Positions 1 to 6,383 of a stretch of DNA of 6,549 nt are shown in pieces. The notes below the pieces were generated by a model. That model worked only from the letters and a program-made list of their open reading frames with translations, was not told where the DNA came from and did not search any database. The position numbers and the translations under genes were made by a program. This stretch comes from CAZHFA01 sp964534945 (lineage in GTDB: Bacteria; Bdellovibrionota_C; UBA2361; CAKMMH01): assembly GCA_964534945.1 (NCBI GenBank), contig CAZHSB010000069.1, positions 1-6,549 of the forward strand. Direction: 5' to 3'. Numbering within the stretch: the first letter of the stretch is position 1; every line of letters starts with the position of its first letter.

Positions 1-296
1 AAAATAACATCAAAAAAATTATCACTAAATGGAAATTTATTTTTATCATCTACTTGAACTACATTTTCTTTAACTAAGTTTTTTATAAGCTCTACTGTCA
101 TTGGAATTAAATCTGCACTATACCACGTTCCCCCCAACGCTCTTAAATAATAACTAATAACTCCATTATCAGAGCCAATATCAAGGCACATCTTACCATT
201 TATATCTGGCAATAAATTTTTTAATACATTAAATTTTCTTTTCTTTAATGGCGACTTGTTAAATATTTTTATCGCCCACGCGTTTTTTTCTTCCAT
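1..296 (-). CDS. Class I SAM-dependent methyltransferase, 3' end beyond window
   Basis: An open frame runs from ATG at 296 to the window edge without a stop, giving the first 98 residues. It is preceded by AGGA (302-305) five bases before the ATG, so the start is good. The translation shows a Rossmann-type SAM site: motif I LDIGSDNGVIS at residues 38-48, an acidic residue after strand 2 (SADLIP, Asp62), and FPFSDNFFDVI at 88-98, the typical pre-strand-4 motif of the Methyltransf_11 group. It would transfer a methyl group from S-adenosylmethionine to an unknown acceptor. The gene lies 16 bases downstream of the FrhB-family gene on the same strand, so the two are probably cotranscribed. With that neighbour, a role in surface glycan or small-molecule modification is plausible but is inference. 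Substrate-binding parts lie outside the window. Confidence 0.85.
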   Translation of the reverse strand, partial: MEEKNAWAIKIFNKSPLKKRKFNVLKNLLPDINGKMCLDIGSDNGVISYYLRALGGTWYSADLIPMTVELIKNLVKENVVQVDDKNKFPFSDNFFDVI

Positions 297-312
297 CTTT
301 TTCCTAAAATTT

Positions 313-1632
313 TTATTTTTTTAAAATCTTTCTTCTTAAATTATTTATATATAAAAATACATAACCAACATTACTAAATAACATTTTTGTGATAACCTTT
401 CTTCCCTTTGGATAAAAACAAAAAAAATGAAGTATATTAGAAAATTTTTGAGTACATTTATCTTTAATAGACAATGCGGGAATTAAATTTTCAAATTCTC
501 CAAAATTAACTTTATGAAATTTTTTTATAAAATAAAATGCACGTCTTTTTTTTGCCTTTAACATTTTTTGATTGCATAAAAGTGTATCACTTTTAGACAA
601 ATCTTCCTTTGAAATATCTTCTTTATCTAGTACAAAATTTACAAACTCTTTGCCTTTATCTGACCTAACAAGAACAAAACTAAATCCATCTTTTAAATTT
701 ACTTTATTAAAATTTCTTATCCAAGGATCACCAACAGAAATATCGGCTAATTCCGATGCTCCATCAAAACAAAACATACATCTTCTTGGGGTAAAAAGAT
801 AATACATAATATTTAAAATCTCGTGAGAAGTCGGACGGTAAAATTTTTTGTTTGGAAAATAAAGCGGGCTCATTGACCCATCTTTTAATTTTACATACGG
901 TGTTCCGGGGTGTTTTCCATATCTTGAAATATATTCTTTTACATTTTCATTTTTAAAACCAAATGATTCAAAAGCCAATCTATCTGCCGCAACATGAAGC
1001 TGAGAATGGCAAAAAAGTCCAATCGTTAGTAAAATTTTTTCATCTATTTTTTTATTAAGAGTCCTTATTTTCCACAAAGAATGAATTTGACAAGGAAGTG
1101 CTACAACTATAAATTTTCCTACTTCGTTTTCTAAACTTTTCAAAATAGATAACATACATGATGTCGAATACCTAGACTTGCCAGAATTTAATATCTCTTC
1201 TTTGGTCCTTGCGATCGTTCCCTTGCCTTTCCAAACCTCGTTCTCATCTCCAGAAACAAAAACAACTCCATTAATCTTTTTATTTTCTAAAAGAGAAATT
1301 AAAAAAGCTTTTATAAATCCTCCGCTAGTTCCTTTTTCTCTAATAGTTTGATCTTTCGCATAACTTAAAAAAGATTCTTTATAATCTCCCAAAAAAGAAT
1401 TTACTGTTGGCTCTGTTCCATGAAAATTTTTATAGAACTTAAAAAAATCAAATTCACCTCCTGCGCATACTCTTTTACACATTCCACAATTTATACAATC
1501 ATCATTTACAAAAGGAATATTATCATTACTTTTAGAGATCGCATTTTTATGACAACTTATAATACATGCCCCACAACTTTGACAAAGATTGCCTTTAATT
1601 ATTTTTTCTATGCTTTTATCCTTTATAACCAC
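313..1632 (-). CDS. FrhB-family (coenzyme F420 hydrogenase/dehydrogenase beta subunit-like) iron-sulfur flavoprotein
   Basis: This 439-residue protein begins with two [4Fe-4S] ferredoxin motifs: Cys17, 20, 23, 27 (CQSCGACIISC) and Cys46, 49, 52, 56 (CINCGMCKRVC). An FrhB N-terminal-like part follows with GTSGGF at 101-106. The FrhB C-terminal-like part carries ALPCQ around Cys181, Cys208, RRCMFC (Cys285, Cys288) and ADISVGDPW at 296-304. Family members bind FAD and iron-sulfur clusters and move electrons. In bacteria lacking F420 metabolism they are common in exopolysaccharide and O-antigen loci, often near pyruvyl or methyl transferases, where the reaction is unknown. The downstream methyltransferase fits that setting. 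The start is the only usable one: GTG at 1632, six codons after an in-frame TAA (1651-1653), without a recognisable Shine-Dalgarno. The basic tail is weakly hydrophobic near its end. The family call is firm; the physiological role is not. Confidence 0.88.
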   Translation of the reverse strand: MVIKDKSIEKIIKGNLCQSCGACIISCHKNAISKSNDNIPFVNDDCINCGMCKRVCAGGEFDFFKFYKNFHGTEPTVNSFLGDYKESFLSYAKDQTIREKGTSGGFIKAFLISLLENKKINGVVFVSGDENEVWKGKGTIARTKEEILNSGKSRYSTSCMLSILKSLENEVGKFIVVALPCQIHSLWKIRTLNKKIDEKILLTIGLFCHSQLHVAADRLAFESFGFKNENVKEYISRYGKHPGTPYVKLKDGSMSPLYFPNKKFYRPTSHEILNIMYYLFTPRRCMFCFDGASELADISVGDPWIRNFNKVNLKDGFSFVLVRSDKGKEFVNFVLDKEDISKEDLSKSDTLLCNQKMLKAKKRRAFYFIKKFHKVNFGEFENLIPALSIKDKCTQKFSNILHFFCFYPKGRKVITKMLFSNVGYVFLYINNLRRKILKK

Positions 1633-1693
1633 GCAAATATAGTAACTTTTTTATAAATATTCGCCAATATAATAAAGAAAAAAATATTTGCGT
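1631..1693. repeat. Cluster of inverted-repeat elements, possible operator
   Basis: A perfect 10-base inverted repeat, ACGCAAATAT (1631-1640) and ATATTTGCGT (1684-1693), is separated by 43 bases. Between the arms lies a small dyad, ATATT-CGCC-AATAT (1657-1670), with a related GCG-plus-AATAT core. The left arm overlaps the GTG start of the FrhB-family gene. The cluster therefore sits where a repressor could block initiation of that operon. AT-rich background makes chance repeats likelier, but the shared GCG core in all three elements is less easily dismissed. No binding protein can be named. Confidence 0.35.
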
Positions 1694-1777
1694 AACATGG
1701 CTTACTTAAATAAAATACACAGCTGTTTTAAATATCGGTTCTAAATTATGTTCATTTCAAAGAAACATTTTTAATAT

Positions 1778-1805
1778 TTCACTTTTTACGTTTTTCTTAT
1801 ATAAT
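1778..1805 (+). promoter_or_regulatory. Candidate sigma70 promoter for the 113-residue gene and gspK
   Basis: A perfect -10 hexamer TATAAT lies at 1800-1805, with a weaker -35 TTCACT at 1778-1783 (four of six match the TTGACA consensus) and a 16-base spacer. It faces right and would start transcription roughly 30 bases before the ATG at 1843. AT-rich sequence produces such matches by chance, but the location directly ahead of the only rightward operon supports it. Confidence 0.45.
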
Positions 1806-1829
1806 TTTTTAAAGTTGTTATTCTTAATC

Positions 1830-1835
1830 GGAGGA
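1830..1835 (+). promoter_or_regulatory. Ribosome binding site of the 113-residue gene
   Basis: GGAGGA lies seven bases before the ATG at 1843. It is a strong Shine-Dalgarno at good spacing and fixes the start of an otherwise unrecognised gene, which supports that the small frame is really translated. Confidence 0.8.
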
Positions 1836-1842
1836 CACATTT

Positions 1843-2184
1843 ATGCAACATATTGATTCTGCTACTATTGATAGACTATATTCTTCTTTTGTTGAACTAG
1901 AACATGCAATATCAGCAGCTAGAGAAACTCTTTTATCAAAGGGGCAAACTTCTCCAATGTTATTAGAGAGATTAGATTCATACGATGAGATTTTAAATAA
2001 ACAACGACAATTAGCAGAGACTTTATGTGAGAAAATTGAATCAAAAGAATGGGATTCAGTTTCAAGAATTGTTTCCTTAATAAACGGCCTTTCCTGTATG
2101 TTAAGAAATGACACAAGGGAAATTTTAATATCAGATTCATTAGTAAGTGAAAGAGAAGAATATTCAAAAGAACAATACTGTTAA
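1843..2184 (+). CDS. Uncharacterised helical protein, possibly FliT/FlgN-like export chaperone
   Basis: This 113-residue protein has no signal peptide or membrane segment, so it is probably cytoplasmic. The translation is almost entirely helical in character. Residues 41-90 contain LLERLDSYDEILNKQ, an acidic-Trp step KEWDSVSRIVSLINGL (68-83) and a final charged helix. The pattern of a helix, a short turn holding a Trp after an acidic residue, and a second helix resembles the FliT/FlgN style of secretion chaperones and length regulators. This is a resemblance of pattern only, not a recognised homologue. A strong GGAGGA at 1830-1835 fixes the start. It is first in a rightward operon and overlaps the gspK-like gene by 38 bases, so the two products are probably made together. 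Alternatives include a cytoplasmic partner of the pseudopilin system or an unrelated small protein. Confidence 0.7.
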   Translation: MQHIDSATIDRLYSSFVELEHAISAARETLLSKGQTSPMLLERLDSYDEILNKQRQLAETLCEKIESKEWDSVSRIVSLINGLSCMLRNDTREILISDSLVSEREEYSKEQYC

Positions 2185-3262
2185 AGATAAAAGCTCACAA
2201 GCAGGCGTAGCCCTTTTAATGGTCACTTTTGTCATGGCTTTGGCTACTATTATAATAGTGCAGCTTAGCTACTCTACGATGCTAACTTCTCAACAAAATA
2301 CAAATTTACAACGTGCCACACAAGGAGAATATCTTTTAAAATCCTTAGAGTCTTTAGCTATCGTTTTGTTAAACAATGATTTAAATAAAAATTATGATGC
2401 ACAAATCCCAGATCTTAGCGAATTAAATGATCCTCAAGCGTTTTTTGCTAAAGGACAAGATGTTTCTCAACTAATAAGTTTGCCACCAGAATTAGAAAAT
2501 ATATCAGTTACAATGCAACTTGTACCATGCAACGCTTATTTTAGTTTCGATGGCTTAGAGCAGGATATTAAAAGACAGCAGATTATCCTTGCTTTGTTTG
2601 ATTACTTAGATCTTGAAAATCTTGAGGGAGACGACACAACAGAATTACTATCAAATACCAGAGGAGAAAACGTAAATCTTGTTACAAATATTGTTGATTA
2701 CTTAGATAGTGGAAATGAAGATTATAATGGTCTTGGTCAACAGGGAATTGAAAGTAAAATCACAGATAAAAATATTCAAAAACTTTGGGACGGTGGGAAA
2801 ATTTATAATCTTGGAACGTTATATAATCTTCCAAAATTCAATATGAATAAAGTAAACGCTCTTGCACCATATATGTGTTTATTTAATAAAGGAGATAAAA
2901 CTACTTCGGGCAACATGAATATAAACCTAAATTATGCGACCCCAGAAGTTTTGAGTGTTCTTAACGATTTCGCAGATGGTGGAATCGATATTGAGCAAAT
3001 TTTAACCATGCAACAAACTGAGGATAATGGGATTTTTAGAAGCAATAATGATATCATCACAACTTTTAATGATATGGGAATTGCTGTAAACACTGTATTT
3101 CCTGCCAATTTTTTCAAAGTCTCAAGTGATTATTGGGAACTAATTGGCAAAGTATCAATTGGAAACTCAACTTCTATCATAAGAAGTATCATAAAAAGAG
3201 GGCAAGGTAATTCTCAAAATTCAAATTCTCAAGAGATAATAGAAAGAGAAATGATATTTTAA
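2147..3262 (+). CDS. gspK: GspK-like minor pseudopilin (type II secretion or type IV-pilus-like)
   Basis: This 371-residue protein begins with a basic leader and a prepilin peptidase site, SSQAG then VALLMV, cut after Gly20. A single hydrophobic helix follows at about 21-43. Position 5 of the mature form is Met rather than the Glu of major pilins, which fits GspK, a family that generally lacks Glu5. The body follows the GspK plan: IVDYLDSGNEDYN (182-194), matching the acidic loop that binds calcium in the family; YNLGTLYNLPKF (220-231); then MNINLNYATPEVLSVL (257-272), the helix-hairpin domain. GspK caps the tip of the pseudopilus and starts its assembly. The start is GTG at 2147 immediately after an in-frame TAA; no ATG, GTG or TTG occurs before the hydrophobic helix, and no clear Shine-Dalgarno is present, so translation probably depends on coupling to the upstream gene. 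No other pseudopilin genes lie in the window. Confidence 0.85.
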   Translation: MKEKNIQKNNTVKDKSSQAGVALLMVTFVMALATIIIVQLSYSTMLTSQQNTNLQRATQGEYLLKSLESLAIVLLNNDLNKNYDAQIPDLSELNDPQAFFAKGQDVSQLISLPPELENISVTMQLVPCNAYFSFDGLEQDIKRQQIILALFDYLDLENLEGDDTTELLSNTRGENVNLVTNIVDYLDSGNEDYNGLGQQGIESKITDKNIQKLWDGGKIYNLGTLYNLPKFNMNKVNALAPYMCLFNKGDKTTSGNMNINLNYATPEVLSVLNDFADGGIDIEQILTMQQTEDNGIFRSNNDIITTFNDMGIAVNTVFPANFFKVSSDYWELIGKVSIGNSTSIIRSIIKRGQGNSQNSNSQEIIEREMIF

Positions 3263-3266
3263 TCCT

Positions 3267-3575
3267 TTATTTCTTAACATAATCATTTAAAACAGTTTCA
3301 ACTTCAATATCAGAATCTAAAATTACTTGTAAAAATTCTTCTGCTTCTTTATTTCCAACCATATTTTGCTTTTCTAGAATTACACCTATAATATAATTTT
3401 TAACATCTTCCACAGAAGAAAATTCTTGTGATTTAAAATTTTTAATTTCATCTTTCCAAGCATCAGATATCATTTGAGATGCAATTTCTGTTTTTTCTTT
3501 ATTAAAGTTAACTTTAGTTATCACCTTTGATTTTTTTCGTCTATCTTTTATTTTTTCTTTTAAATTACTTTTCAT
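3267..3575 (-). CDS. Uncharacterised basic small protein, last gene of the T3SS operon
   Basis: This 102-residue protein was not recognised. Its first 21 residues hold about ten Lys or Arg (KEKIKDRRKKSK), followed by amphipathic helices that become acidic toward the end (VILDSDIEVETVLNDYV). There is no signal peptide, membrane segment or cysteine, so it is predicted cytoplasmic. The ATG at 3575 has AAGGAG ending six bases upstream; this site lies next to the stop of the TPR lipoprotein gene, 11 bases away, so the two are in one transcript. A small, charged, helical protein at the end of a T3SS operon could be a chaperone, a stalk or ATPase-associated protein, or a regulator, but nothing in the sequence chooses among these. 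Its stop lies four bases from the stop of the convergent gspK-like gene. Confidence 0.72.
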   Translation of the reverse strand: MKSNLKEKIKDRRKKSKVITKVNFNKEKTEIASQMISDAWKDEIKNFKSQEFSSVEDVKNYIIGVILEKQNMVGNKEAEEFLQVILDSDIEVETVLNDYVKK

Positions 3576-3586
3576 TTTTATCTCCT

Positions 3587-4210
3587 TTAAAACTTAAAAT
3601 TATCTATACTAATTTCTTCATCTTTTGAGGCAACTTTTTGCTCTTTTTTATTTTTTAATTTAGGAATCAATTTATTTGCTTCTATTTTATCTATATTCTT
3701 TTTTATTAAAACATCTTTTTTCATGGCAAAAGCTTTTCTTAATTCTTCTATTGCCATCTCTTTACTTTCCTTATCTTTATTATCGAACAAAAAGCCTGCA
3801 AAGTTGTTTCTTAAGCGATGATCTTCTGGAATTCTTTGAAGCGCAAAATGGAAAACCCTCCTTGCATCTTCTTTCAATCCTAACGAATCATAAAGTAACG
3901 CTAAATTTGAAAGTGCTCTAATATAACTTTTATCCTGCTCATATGCACGAATAAAAAAATACTCGGCTTCTTTGTAATTTTTACTATAAAAAGCTATGCA
4001 ACCAAGTCCATCATAACCTTCTGGAATTATTGCCATTTCAAGCGAAAGATTGAACCCAGCTCTCGCCTGATTAAAGTCTCCTTTTATCATATCAATCGTT
4101 GCTTTGTCCGCATACTTTTTAGCCAAATCTATATTTTCTTGCTTAACCGCAGGAATACAAGATATCTCAAAAAATAAAAAGATAAGTAAAAATTTTTTTA
4201 AATTTTTCAT
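3587..4210 (-). CDS. TPR lipoprotein, candidate pilotin or T3SS accessory
   Basis: This 207-residue protein has a short lipoprotein-type signal: two lysines, a hydrophobic run at 7-14, then EISC with Cys18 as the expected lipidated residue. The box is atypical because Glu15 occupies the position usually held by Leu or a similar residue. Three to four tetratricopeptide repeats follow: about 30-63 (GDFNQARAGFNLSLE), 64-97 (YKEAEYFFIRAY), 98-131 (ALLYDSLGLKEDARRVF) and a looser one at 132-165 (RLRNNFAGFLFDN). A Lys-rich acidic-ended tail completes it. TPR lipoproteins of the PilF/PilW type are pilotins for type IV pilus secretins, and the NNFAGFLFDN stretch resembles the equivalent NNYGGFLYE-like repeat there. 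The ATG overlaps the sctV stop (ATGA, 4207-4210), with GAGG just upstream, so translational coupling is likely. A role with the T3SS secretin or basal body is inference from position. Confidence 0.78.
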   Translation of the reverse strand: MKNLKKFLLIFLFFEISCIPAVKQENIDLAKKYADKATIDMIKGDFNQARAGFNLSLEMAIIPEGYDGLGCIAFYSKNYKEAEYFFIRAYEQDKSYIRALSNLALLYDSLGLKEDARRVFHFALQRIPEDHRLRNNFAGFLFDNKDKESKEMAIEELRKAFAMKKDVLIKKNIDKIEANKLIPKLKNKKEQKVASKDEEISIDNFKF

Positions 4211-6030
4211 GCAACCTCACTTAAAAAAGATCTTGTTATTGTTCCTTGCATATCAAATTTAATATCGTTTGTTATTTCTTCATGCGCTAGCACTGGAATA
4301 TGAATTCCCTGCAAATTTAAAAAATCAAAAACACCATAGCGAGACTCTTTAGATGTTAATAAAACTTTTCCATCTGTGTCTTTTTCTCTAAAAAAATTAA
4401 TTATACTATTTAAGCTTTCATCTGAAACAATATCTATATCTTTAGAGGCTTTCATAAATTCTAAATCAATACTTGGATCTAACAAAAACACTTTCAAAGA
4501 AAAATCTTTTGCAAGATTTAATCCTATAACTCTTTTTAAATGAACTCTAATATTAGCAAGCAATGTTTTTTCATCTGATTTATCTTTTTCAACTTCTGCT
4601 ATTGCCTGTAATATCGTATCAAAATACTTAATACTAACATCTTCTGCTAATAATTTTTTCAAAAGCACCGTTAATTTTGTAACACTTATAATATCGGGAA
4701 CTACCCTATTTACTAAATCTTGATAACTACTTTCATAAAAATCTAAAAGTTTCTTTGTTTCTGTATCATCTATAAATTCTAAAATATTTTGTTTAAACAT
4801 TGATTTTAATTCGTCTATAAATAAAATTCCTCCATCATTAAAATCAATATTTTTATCCGTATTAACCTTCAATCCTTTTATTTTTACACTAAACCTTTCT
4901 ACATTATTACTTGATAAAACATTTGGTGGAGATAAAAAAATTCCCCAAGTCTCAAAACAAAATTTTCTAAACTCTTCGATTCTTGTTCTAAACAAATTAA
5001 CATTTTCCATACCTTTTAAGAAAGCAGGATTCAATGTTATCGTCAAAACTGGCTCTATCTTAGGGATAAAATTTATTGGCTCTTGTTTAGCCAACGTAAC
5101 TTGGCTTTTTTGAATATTCAAAACACAATTAATAAAAAAAATGCTTCCTATAATTAAAAATGGAATCGCAGGCATTCCTGGAAGTAATGACAAAATAAAT
5201 GATAATAATGTAATTATGATTTTAGCTTCTTTTAATTGCCCTAATTGTTCTGGGATTTGAGAAGCTAGAGATGATTTTCCATCTGATACTCTTGTAATTA
5301 TCATACCTGCTGCTAATGAATTTAAAAACGCGGGGATTTGAGACAAAAGCCCATCACCTATTGTAAGAAGTGTATATTTTGAAATAGCTCCCGAAAAATC
5401 CATGTGCTCTATAAATATTCCTACCGCAAACCCTCCCAAAATATTTATCGCAGTTATTATAAGACCTGCTATAGCATCACCTTTTACGAACTTCATAGCA
5501 CCATCTAATGCACCATAAAATCTTGACTCTGCCTGCAACTCCTCTCTTTTTTCCTTTGCAGTTTTAAAATCGATAAGTCCTGCACGAACATCTGCATCGA
5601 TCGACATTTGTTTTCCTGGTAATGCATCTAATGTAAATCTTGCAGAAACCTCCGCTACTCTTTCAGATCCTTTTGCAATAACGATAAATTGAACAAGGGT
5701 AATAACTAAAAAAACAACTATTCCAACAACTAAATTCCCTTGGATAACGACTTTTCCAAAAGCTTCAATCGTTCTACTAATTTCTCCAGAGCCTAAAATC
5801 ATTCTTGTTGTCGAAACATTAAGTGCCAATCTAAAAAGAGTTGCCAATAAAAGCATTGTAGGAAGTGCACTAAGTTTTAATGGCTTTGTAATATATAAAG
5901 CACTAACAACAAGTAATAATGATAGAATTAAATTTGAGACAAGAAGTATGTCTAATAAAAATGGTGGTAAAGGTAGGAGCATGCTCGCAAAAATCGCAAG
6001 AACACATAAAGGAAGTAGAAGGGTTTTCAC
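4207..6030 (-). CDS. sctV: Type III secretion export gate protein SctV (FlhA/InvA/LcrD family)
   Basis: This 607-residue inner-membrane protein carries the FHIPEP family signature at residues 124-147 (RVAEVSARFTLDALPGKQM). Conserved family stretches also include LFRLALNVSTTR (65-76), GAMKFVKGDAIAG (177-189) and LTIGDGLLSQIPA (222-234). About eight hydrophobic segments lie within residues 3-306. The soluble domain, about 330-607, keeps VVPDIISVTKL (443-453), an IxYFDTILQAIAEV-type helix (467-480) and VLLTSKESRYGVFDFL (556-571). SctV forms a nonameric gate that couples proton flow to export and receives chaperone-substrate complexes. GSERVAEVSARF and GAMKFVKGDAIA read more like injectisome SctV than flagellar FlhA, and no flagellar gene is adjacent. 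The protein is shorter than the usual 670-710 residues: the N-terminus is slightly short and the soluble domain lacks a conserved stretch near residues 395-420. The start is GTG at 6030 with AGGAG seven bases upstream. Confidence 0.95.
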   Translation of the reverse strand: MKTLLLPLCVLAIFASMLLPLPPFLLDILLVSNLILSLLLVVSALYITKPLKLSALPTMLLLATLFRLALNVSTTRMILGSGEISRTIEAFGKVVIQGNLVVGIVVFLVITLVQFIVIAKGSERVAEVSARFTLDALPGKQMSIDADVRAGLIDFKTAKEKREELQAESRFYGALDGAMKFVKGDAIAGLIITAINILGGFAVGIFIEHMDFSGAISKYTLLTIGDGLLSQIPAFLNSLAAGMIITRVSDGKSSLASQIPEQLGQLKEAKIIITLLSFILSLLPGMPAIPFLIIGSIFFINCVLNIQKSQVTLAKQEPINFIPKIEPVLTITLNPAFLKGMENVNLFRTRIEEFRKFCFETWGIFLSPPNVLSSNNVERFSVKIKGLKVNTDKNIDFNDGGILFIDELKSMFKQNILEFIDDTETKKLLDFYESSYQDLVNRVVPDIISVTKLTVLLKKLLAEDVSIKYFDTILQAIAEVEKDKSDEKTLLANIRVHLKRVIGLNLAKDFSLKVFLLDPSIDLEFMKASKDIDIVSDESLNSIINFFREKDTDGKVLLTSKESRYGVFDFLNLQGIHIPVLAHEEITNDIKFDMQGTITRSFLSEVA

Positions 6031-6052
6031 AAGTATGCTCCTAAAAAAACTT

Positions 6053-6349
6053 TTAAGCTGTACGAACGTTTCTTATCGCAGACATTTTCGTTTCATGCTC
6101 TGATTTTATAATATTCGAAAGCAATGAAACTTTTTGCATTTGTTGTTGCCAATATATTTGCATTGAAATCATATCTTGAAAATCTGATTGAATTCCAACA
6201 GCAGATCCTGCAACATCAGCAACTGTTTCAAGTATTCCCGAAAAGTCGATACTACTCTCTGTTTCTGGAACAGGAGTGTATCTTGTTAATCCAGAATCAT
6301 CAAAATTATCATAATTAAAAGTCTCTGTTACCTTATCTACAGATGCCAT
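6053..6349 (-). CDS. Small T3SS-associated protein, possible needle or inner-rod subunit
   Basis: The 98-residue product starts at ATG 6349, where GGAGGAG (6353-6359) sits at proper spacing. An ATG twelve bases upstream at 6361 is in frame but has no ribosome binding site and would bury this one inside the gene. The first 30 residues are polar and probably disordered; a small-residue hydrophobic segment follows (ILETVADVAGSAVG, 39-52), and then a long helix from about 57 to 96. The end of that helix, SNIIKSEHETKMSAIRNVR, shares spacing of SNxxK, an Ile and NxR with the C-terminus of needle subunits (SNTVK...IIQNFR in the PrgI/MxiH group). It lies 22 bases ahead of sctV as first gene of the operon. 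Small size, helical tail and position fit an exported needle or rod subunit; a regulator or chaperone cannot be excluded. No homologue is recognised with certainty. Confidence 0.7.
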   Translation of the reverse strand: MASVDKVTETFNYDNFDDSGLTRYTPVPETESSIDFSGILETVADVAGSAVGIQSDFQDMISMQIYWQQQMQKVSLLSNIIKSEHETKMSAIRNVRTA

Positions 6350-6352
6350 TTT

Positions 6353-6359
6353 CTCCTCC
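6353..6359 (-). promoter_or_regulatory. Ribosome binding site deciding the start of the small T3SS gene
   Basis: On the minus strand this reads GGAGGAG, with five bases from its GGAGG core to the ATG at 6349. It is the strongest Shine-Dalgarno in the operon and indicates that the ATG at 6361, which overlaps it, is not the start. Confidence 0.75.
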
Positions 6360-6383
6360 ATAAAAAACGTTTTAAACTTATCT

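Noticed and set aside
572..802. Open frame of 76 codons on the plus strand
   Set aside because: It lies wholly antisense to the well-supported FrhB-family gene, has no ribosome binding site and shows no recognisable protein features.
1420..1656. Open frame of 78 codons on the plus strand
   Set aside because: It is antisense to the ferredoxin-domain coding part of the FrhB-family gene and is low in complexity.
1824..2167. Two open frames on the minus strand across the 113-residue gene
   Set aside because: They oppose a gene with a strong Shine-Dalgarno and promoter, and neither has its own initiation signal.
3247..3290. Bidirectional terminator between the convergent operons
   Set aside because: Short AT-only inverted repeats (AAATGAT at 3249-3255 with ATCATTT at 3282-3288) exist, but the loop is long, the stem has almost no G-C pairs and no T-tract follows.
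3676..3921. Leu- and Phe-rich open frame on the plus strand resembling a membrane peptide
   Set aside because: Its hydrophobic look comes from reading Lys/Glu-rich TPR coding sequence backwards.
4207..6030. Flagellar FlhA as the identity of the export gate
   Set aside because: The signature region reads as injectisome SctV, no flagellar gene lies nearby, and the neighbours are small T3SS-type genes. Chemical certainty would need a tree, but SctV is clearly favoured.
6124..6318. Open frame of 64 codons on the plus strand
   Set aside because: It is the antisense of the small T3SS gene and lacks a ribosome binding site.
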